Positions 18,870 through 23,429 of a DNA stretch of 23,429 bases are shown here, in pieces. Origin of the DNA: Chara braunii (Eukaryota; Streptophyta; Charophyceae; Charales; Characeae); contig BFEA01000047.1 in NCBI GenBank assembly GCA_003427395.1, forward strand, positions 4,032,935-4,056,363. The letters are read 5' to 3'. Position 1 is the first letter of the stretch. Each line of letters begins with the position of its first letter. The position numbers and the translations under genes were made by a program. Under the pieces are notes generated by a model. It did no database searches and was not told the DNA's origin. It saw only the letters and a list, made by a program, of their open reading frames with translations.

Positions 18870-18898
<29 letters not shown>
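18870..18898 (+). repeat. Poly(A) run, 29 bases
   Basis: An uninterrupted A run followed by CCGACAACTTCAACAAC, comparable to the CCAACAACAACAAC that follows the poly(A) at 8470. It may be a retroposon tail; no body was identified upstream. Confidence 0.75.
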
Positions 18899-18900
<2 letters not shown>

Positions 18901-18939
18901 GACAACTTCAACAACAATGACAATATGTACAAAAATAGC

Positions 18940-19480
18940 CCGATGGAGCGCAAGGCGGCACCGCTACTGGCGCAAACGAATGTCGCGTGTGCTGCTGCCG
19001 CGAGCACAGTGCTAGCACTGAGGGCGGGCGTTGCGCTGGCGCAGGGTGACTGGCACACACACAAGTGCGAGCGTTGACTTGGCGCGAGGGCTGAGGTGTT
19101 GTGGGCACTGTTGAGTGAGATGGTGTGAGGTGGATATGGTGGTTGTGTTCTTACATTCCGACGCTTACGCATGGGGACCAGAGGTGCTTGATCACACCAT
19201 GTCACAGGCTGACGTGGCAGACGATCTAGCTTGTGGGATGTCCACGAGTTCCACATTGAAGCTCCATTGCCACAACTTCGTTCTTGCACGTGGCGTAGAG
19301 CCTCAACGGTGTTGGCTACGTCGACGCCGGTGGAGTAGGGTGGAGTCAGCCCTTGGTTAACCAAAGTGTGAGGGTCATCATATGATTGGAGTGTGTGGAG
19401 GGAGATCATCAGGGAGCTATTTGTCAGCATCATCACAACGCTGGCCATCATTATCAACAAGGAGGTCATCATCTGGGATG
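18940..19480 (+). repeat. Large diverged duplication, copy 1
   Basis: Shares ordered blocks with 19830-20530: a GCGC-rich head, a GATGGTGTGAGG-like word, CACAGGCTGACGTGGC (19203), GTCGACGYCGGTGGA (about 19319), GTGGAGTCAGCC (19340) and ACCAAAGTGTG. Offsets of 1026 and 1063 bp between matching blocks show indels. No convincing protein frame runs through both copies. Confidence 0.7.
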
Positions 19481-19602
19481 CAGTTGTTCTTCATCAGGGA
19501 GGTCATCATTAGGGGAGCTGCTCTTCATCTGGCAGGTCATCATTAGGGGAGCTGCTCTTCATCAGGGAGGTCATCATTAGGGGAGCTGTTCTTCATCAGG
19601 CT
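19463..19602 (+). repeat. 34-bp tandem repeat, four units
   Basis: AGGTCATCATTAGGGGAGCTG with CTCTTCATC recurs from 19463, 19500, 19534 and 19568 (spacings 37, 34, 34). It marks the start of the ATC-rich DNA that extends to about 22260. Confidence 0.85.
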
Positions 19603-19829
19603 GATCCTTGTTCTATCATTTGTTCTGTCTCTTGCAGGTTATCATCATCTCAGTATTGCTGCTGGGCGGTTATTATCTTCATCAACATTTTATTCCCTAC
19701 GATGCCATCAGCATCACTGGTCAATCCTAACCTAGGTGACCCAGGTGGTGGGACGCGGCCTTCCACTTCCTCACGGGGCTGCACATTTCATGGGACCTCG
19801 GTCTTTTGTTGCTTGACAAGGAGCGCGCG

Positions 19830-20530
19830 TTAGCGCTTGCGCAATGGCGGAACATGCTGACGTCAACGCGCGTGTTGGAGGTGTGGCGCTGACAACGTGC
19901 GCTTGGCGGGGCGCTGGTCAACCATCGGTGGCGAGGCGCTGGTTGTGCGCTAGTAGTGGGGCGCTGGTGGTTCGAAGGTGGCGAGGCGCTGACTCCTTGA
20001 GAGGAGCGAGGAGCTGGTTGCTTTCGGATGGCGAGGCGCCGGCCACGGGTAAGCAACGAGGCGCTGGCGACTGGAGGATGGTGTGGTGCTCGGTTCATGC
20101 ACGCGGCATGGTGCTGACAGCTAGTGCGTGGGGACGCGTTGGCATGAGGACGATGTGAGGGGATAGAAGGATCTGGCGATAGTGCTTAACGCACGCGTGG
20201 CATTCAGAGGCACTTGGCCAATCCACGTCACAGGCTGACGTGGCGGCTGGCCTGAGGCATTGTGGAAGAGGGAGAATAGTGGTGGAAGCTGTTGTTTGTC
20301 CATTTCCCCTGTGCTTTCCACGTCAAGTACTTCGTAGCCAATGCCCTTATAGAGGCTGGAGCGCTCAAGCAAGTTGACGAAAGTCGACGTCGGTGGAAGA
20401 AAGTGGAGTCAGCCCCGTGGAACCAAAGTGTGGAGACCGTTGGACCAGCTTGGAGCATCATCACAGCAAGAGGATTGTCGGCGAGATCATCCTCAAGGGA
20501 GCTCTTCTTCATTCTTGTGTTCTTTCGTCG
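19830..20530 (+). repeat. Large diverged duplication, copy 2
   Basis: Counterpart of 18940-19480, with CACAGGCTGACGTGGC at 20229 and GTGGAGTCAGCC at 20403. It carries the 25-bp phased array in its head (19881-20155), which I could not see with the same phasing in copy 1. That suggests the array expanded after the duplication or was lost from copy 1. Confidence 0.7.
19881..20155 (+). repeat. Exact 25-bp phased array, 11 units
   Basis: Taking 25-base windows from 19881, each begins with a form of GCGAGGCGCTG; the GGCGCT core falls at 19885, 19910, 19935, 19960, 19985, 20010, 20035, 20060, 20085 and 20110, and the eleventh unit has ACGCGT at the same phase. The remaining 14 bases vary widely. 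No indel occurs over 275 bp. Units 2, 4, 6 and 8 end in GGTG or GATG, hinting at a 50-bp superperiod. A plus frame 19844-20158 (104 codons, ATG to TGA) spans the array; 25 is not divisible by 3, so its peptide would repeat every 25 residues. I do not claim that it is expressed. Confidence 0.92.
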
Positions 20531-20857
20531 TTTTTTTTCCTGTGCAGGTTTTTTCGTTAGAAGCGTTGGTTTATCATCACCATTGCCGCTGGTTGTCTTC
20601 ACATATCAAAGTTGCTCGCTATTTACATCACCCACATCCTTTTTGCTGGTGGTAGCCATCACTGTTGATGGTGGTCATCATCACCATTTTGCTTCCTTAT
20701 GTTCTTCATGATCGTCATTCGAACTTCTCCGTCAAAATCGTAATCATTGTCATCTTCTAGTTTCATTACAACAATAGTGAGTTGTCAATCTTCCATACCG
20801 GTGCCATTAGGGCATCACAAGTCAAACATTCCTTACTTATTTCTCGCCAATTTTATT
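20531..20857. other. ATC/TTC-rich anonymous DNA
   Basis: No gene is seen. The plus strand is rich in CATCA and TTCTTC words and grades into the ATC microsatellite. Short open frames here are His/Ser-rich and are explained by this composition. Confidence 0.5.
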
Positions 20858-20903
20858 TCATCATCATCATCATCATCATCATCATCTACCAATTGGAATC
20901 TTT

Positions 20904-20943
<40 letters not shown>
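20858..20943 (+). repeat. (ATC)n microsatellite in two blocks
   Basis: Two pure TCA/ATC blocks, 20858-20886 and 20904-20943, are separated by TACCAATTGGAATCTTT. They translate as poly-Ser, poly-His or poly-Ile depending on frame. Confidence 0.97.
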
Positions 20944-21057
20944 CGGTTTCTTTATTCATTTTTTCATCAATCGGTAGTTATCTCTGTGTTGGTGGTTATA
21001 TTCTCTTCGCCCAGATAAGTTATGGTCTAGTTGGTGGGTAGGCCGGTCAGGAAGGGA

Positions 21058-21120
21058 GTGCTACTCTGCAGGGGTAACACAATGTGGGAGATGATTGCCC
21101 TCTAGGGAGTAGACGCAGAT
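21058..21120 (+). repeat. CTCTGCAGGGG dispersed repeat, copy 1
   Basis: CTCTGCAGGGGTAACACAA, then GGGAGATGATTGCCCTCTAG and GGAGTAG, matches 22346-22405 over about 60 bp with roughly a dozen differences. Same strand; family unknown. Confidence 0.7.
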
Positions 21121-21820
21121 GATGGGAGCTGACCTGGGCTGGGGCTGGGAGATATGTATGGGGCCTCATTATCGAGGCAGACTAGGTCAGAATGCTAGAT
21201 TTGAGGTACACCTTTTGGAGGAACTGGTTACTTCAAGGCAGAACGGACTGGGGAGGTTATCTCTCTCGTTGGGGTTGATAGGAACTTCATACATATTGAT
21301 AGCAGGGTTCAACTCAGCGGAGGCAGCGAGAGGAGAAGAGGAGAACATGAAACAAGGGGAGAGGAGGAGAGTACATGGAGGAAGGGGAGGGGTGGAGAGG
21401 AATAGTCATCAGCATCCTCATCATTATCCATCATTTTTGTGATCACCTCAGGGAACTCATTAAATTTCATCATCAAAAAGAGTTTTTATCAGGATTCTGA
21501 TATTATCGATCATAGATTTTATAGTTGACATTCTAGCTTAGCTAATTTCCAATCTGGTGTGAGACCAGGAAAAGTCCTGATTGGTGCACAACACAGGTTC
21601 AATTGTGATTGGTTGGTTGGAATGGATACAAAAAATTAGGGATAGGATAGTATTTGAGTGTTGAGTAGATTATCATTTTGATTAGTCATCATCTATCTTT
21701 ATTTCATGACCTCAATCATCCACTCTATCATCCTGAACCATCCTAAATCATCCTAAATGATCCTCAATCATCCTAAATTATCATCAATGATCATCAATTA
21801 TCAATGTATTTTCATTACAC
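21121..21820. other. Anonymous DNA; ATCCT/ATCAT-rich toward its end
   Basis: A purine-rich patch (21325-21400) gives a 107-codon plus frame with no recognisable domain; I reject it as a gene. From about 21670 the sequence consists of degenerate CATCCTAAAT and ATCATCAAT words leading into the retroposon copy at 21821. Confidence 0.45.
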
Positions 21821-21874
21821 GGGACGCTGGGCCCAGTTCCCAGCACGTGGTGCTCCCCACGAATAGATTGGAAC

Positions 21875-21951
<77 letters not shown>
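21821..21951 (+). mobile_element. Poly(A)-tailed retroposon 3' end, copy 2
   Basis: GGGACGCTGGGCCCAGTTCCC and AGCACGTGGTGCTCCCCACGAATAGATTGGA align with copy 1 at 17969. It ends in AATT plus 73 A residues (21879-21951), by far the longest homopolymer in the window, consistent with a young insertion or with later slippage. The 40-70 bases between the conserved part and the tail in copy 1 (GTGTCTACTCG...) are absent here. No target-site duplication could be assigned because the flanks are ATC-rich. Confidence 0.65.
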
Positions 21952-21952
<1 letters not shown>

Positions 21953-22345
21953 CATCATCGGTCAATGGGTGTAATCATCATTGTCATCATCTTCATCATG
22001 CTGTTGTGCGCTTAATAACACAAGGCGATAAAAAAAATAAAAAATAAAAAATCTTCATTGAGCAGTGCGCTGCCGTCATCATCGCGCTCTTCTAGGATGT
22101 CGTAAAATAATCATTCCGCATGGCGCTTCTCGCCATCTTCACATTGATTGTTGACATCACGGGTCGTCCTCATCACTGCACTGCTTCTTCTCATTAACCT
22201 ATTCGTTAGTCTCTTCATCCTAGGGCACTTCTCGCCGTCATCATCACTTGTCATCTTCATGGAGTTTTCTTTCCTCTTTTCTAACTCTCCCTTCGTTAAC
22301 TAATGATTTGGTGTTGGCGAGATGGTAAGTTGGGGGAGATCCTTC
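21952..22345. other. ATC-rich anonymous DNA
   Basis: Contains CATCATCG and CTTCTCGCC(A/G)TC words (about 22127 and 22228) and an A-rich AAAAAATAAAAAATAAAAAA patch at 22030-22051. No coding region or RNA gene is seen. Confidence 0.5.
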
Positions 22346-22405
22346 CTCTGCAGGGGCATCACAAAACGGGAGGTGATTATCCTGTAGGGAGTGAGGGCAA
22401 ATTTT
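22346..22405 (+). repeat. CTCTGCAGGGG dispersed repeat, copy 2
   Basis: Diverged match to 21058-21120 (CTCTGCAGGGGCATCACAA and GGGAGGTGATTATCCTGTAG). It lies directly before the satellite array. Confidence 0.7.
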
Positions 22406-22414
22406 AGGGATCCT

Positions 22415-23429
22415 ACACTCAAATGCATGAAATCACAAGGGGGGAAGTAACGCTTCACATGAGAGTGGAGAAATGGACTAAACAAGAGACAATCGTCATC
22501 AAAACACTAGATTAAGTATAAACAAGAGTCGCGATTTGCTTCTAAGTGAAGAAATGGAGAGAAAGTGAGAAAAGAGTGACTGTAACTCACTCAAATGCAT
22601 GAAATCACAAGGGGGGAAGTGACGCTTCACATGGGAGTGGAGAAATGGACTAAACAAAAGACGATCATCATCAAAACACTAGATTAAGCATAGACAAGAG
22701 TTGCGATTTGCCCCTAAGTGAAGAAGCGGAGAGAAAGTGAGAAAAGAGTGAGTGAAACTCGCTCCAATGCATGATATTACAAGGTGGGAAGTGACACTTT
22801 ACATGGAAGTGAAGAAAAGGACAAAACAAGAGAGAAACATCATCCAAACACTAGAGAAAACACAAACAAGAGTTGCGATTTGCTCCCAAGTGAAGAAGTG
22901 GAGAGAAAGGGAGGGAAGACTGAGTGAAACTCTCTCAAAGGCATGAAATCACAAGGTGGGAAGTGGCGCTTCACATGGGAGTGAAGAAAAGGACAAAACA
23001 AGAGAGAAACATCATCCAGACACTAGAGAAAACACAAACAAGAGTTGCGATTTGCTCCCAAGTGAAGAAGTGAAGAGAAAGGGAGAGAAGAGTGAGTGAA
23101 ACTCTCTCAAATGCATGAAATCACAAGGTGAAAAGTGGCGATTCATAAGGAAATGTAGGAAGAGCCCCTAGGGATACCATTACTAGTGAAAAGCTTCCTA
23201 CCATCTACTCTAAGCTTCGGAGGTTCCTATGGAGAGAGTGAGAGGGGGGAGTGAAAAAAAGGACAAAACAAGAAAGAACATCATCCAAACACTAGAGAAA
23301 ACACAAACAAGAGTTGTGATTTGCTCCCAAGTAAAGAAGTGGAGAGAAAGGGAGAGAAGAGTGAGTGAAACTCTCTCAAATGCATGAAATCACAAGGTGA
23401 AAAGTGGCGATTCATAAGGAAATGTAGGA
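22415..23429. repeat. 172-bp satellite array, runs off right edge
   Basis: The landmark GCATGAAATCACAAGG or a variant falls at 22425, 22598, 22769, 22941, 23113 and 23382. Spacings are 173, 171, 172 and 172, then 269. Units share AGTGACGCTTCACATGG, ACTAGA..AAACACAAACAAG and GTTGCGATTTGCTCC. The last long unit carries about 97 extra bases (23155-23255) including CCCCTAGGGATACCATTACT. The final 50 bases repeat 23110-23160 without visible change, so the array continues beyond the window. Open frames in it are incidental. Confidence 0.95.

Noticed and set aside
19844-20158. A 104-codon plus frame exactly spanning the 25-bp array.
   Set aside because: GC-rich sequence is open in several frames on both strands here, there is no recognisable domain, and the 25-bp period does not respect codons. 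Not called as a gene.
21757-22047. Lysine-rich frames running through poly(A), here and at 8061-8345, 8311-8646, 17858-18130 and 18772-19077.
   Set aside because: The poly-lysine is translated homopolymer, and the flanks are non-coding repeats.
22415-23429. Regular repeats at the right edge and at 19881 considered as CRISPR-like arrays.
   Set aside because: The 172-bp units are repeated along their whole length, the 25-bp units have only an 11-bp core, there are no cas genes, and the context is eukaryotic.

Overview
The window looks like intergenic or heterochromatic nuclear DNA from a eukaryote of the green-plant lineage. It holds decayed transposable elements embedded in microsatellites, homopolymer A/T runs and several unrelated tandem arrays. 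I find no intact host gene, no rRNA and no convincing tRNA. The element types are a BED-finger/DUF659 hAT transposase and an L1-type LINE whose ORF1 has a CCHC knuckle. With the many poly(A) tracts and CAA/CAG-rich stretches, they suggest a streptophyte alga such as Chara. That assignment is inference; no marker gene confirms it.

Layout. 1-3320: diverged dispersed repeats, including three copies of a GGATCC-containing repeat, a roughly 200-bp segment duplicated at about 1000 and 2890, and a CAAT/TTGA foldback microsatellite. 3320-8260: a probable hAT element. Its transposase runs 3946-5990 on the plus strand with one frameshift and an in-frame TGA, followed by an acidic tail and a long CAR tract. 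Regions rich in an ACGTCAGCARC motif lie on both sides. A small coiled-coil gag-like fragment lies antisense at 7475-7705. 8233-8575: two poly(A) runs and a GTAC-rich palindromic patch that abuts the broken 3' side of a LINE.

8590-17285, minus strand: LINE remains. Reading from high to low coordinates there is a truncated ORF1 (copy A, 17285-14796), a second ORF1 (copy B, 14795-11520, resuming at 10607-10182) and an ORF2 endonuclease domain (10147-8590). The reverse transcriptase is missing. Copy B is interrupted by a 912-bp array of long palindromes flanked by GTTAAC. The reading frame is the same on both sides, so this looks like an insertion.

17285-23429: non-coding repeats. They include a 59-bp tandem repeat, two copies of a poly(A)-tailed retroposon end with compensatory changes in two possible RNA stems, and a diverged large duplication (18940-19480 and 19830-20530). 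Within the latter is an eleven-unit array with an exact 25-bp period. ATC microsatellites follow, and then a 172-bp satellite that runs off the right edge.

The parts do not form a pathway. The window records successive transposon insertion, point-mutation decay and tandem-repeat growth. The strongest candidates for something undescribed are the palindromic array inside the LINE, the indel-free 25-bp phased array, and the structured retroposon 3' end.
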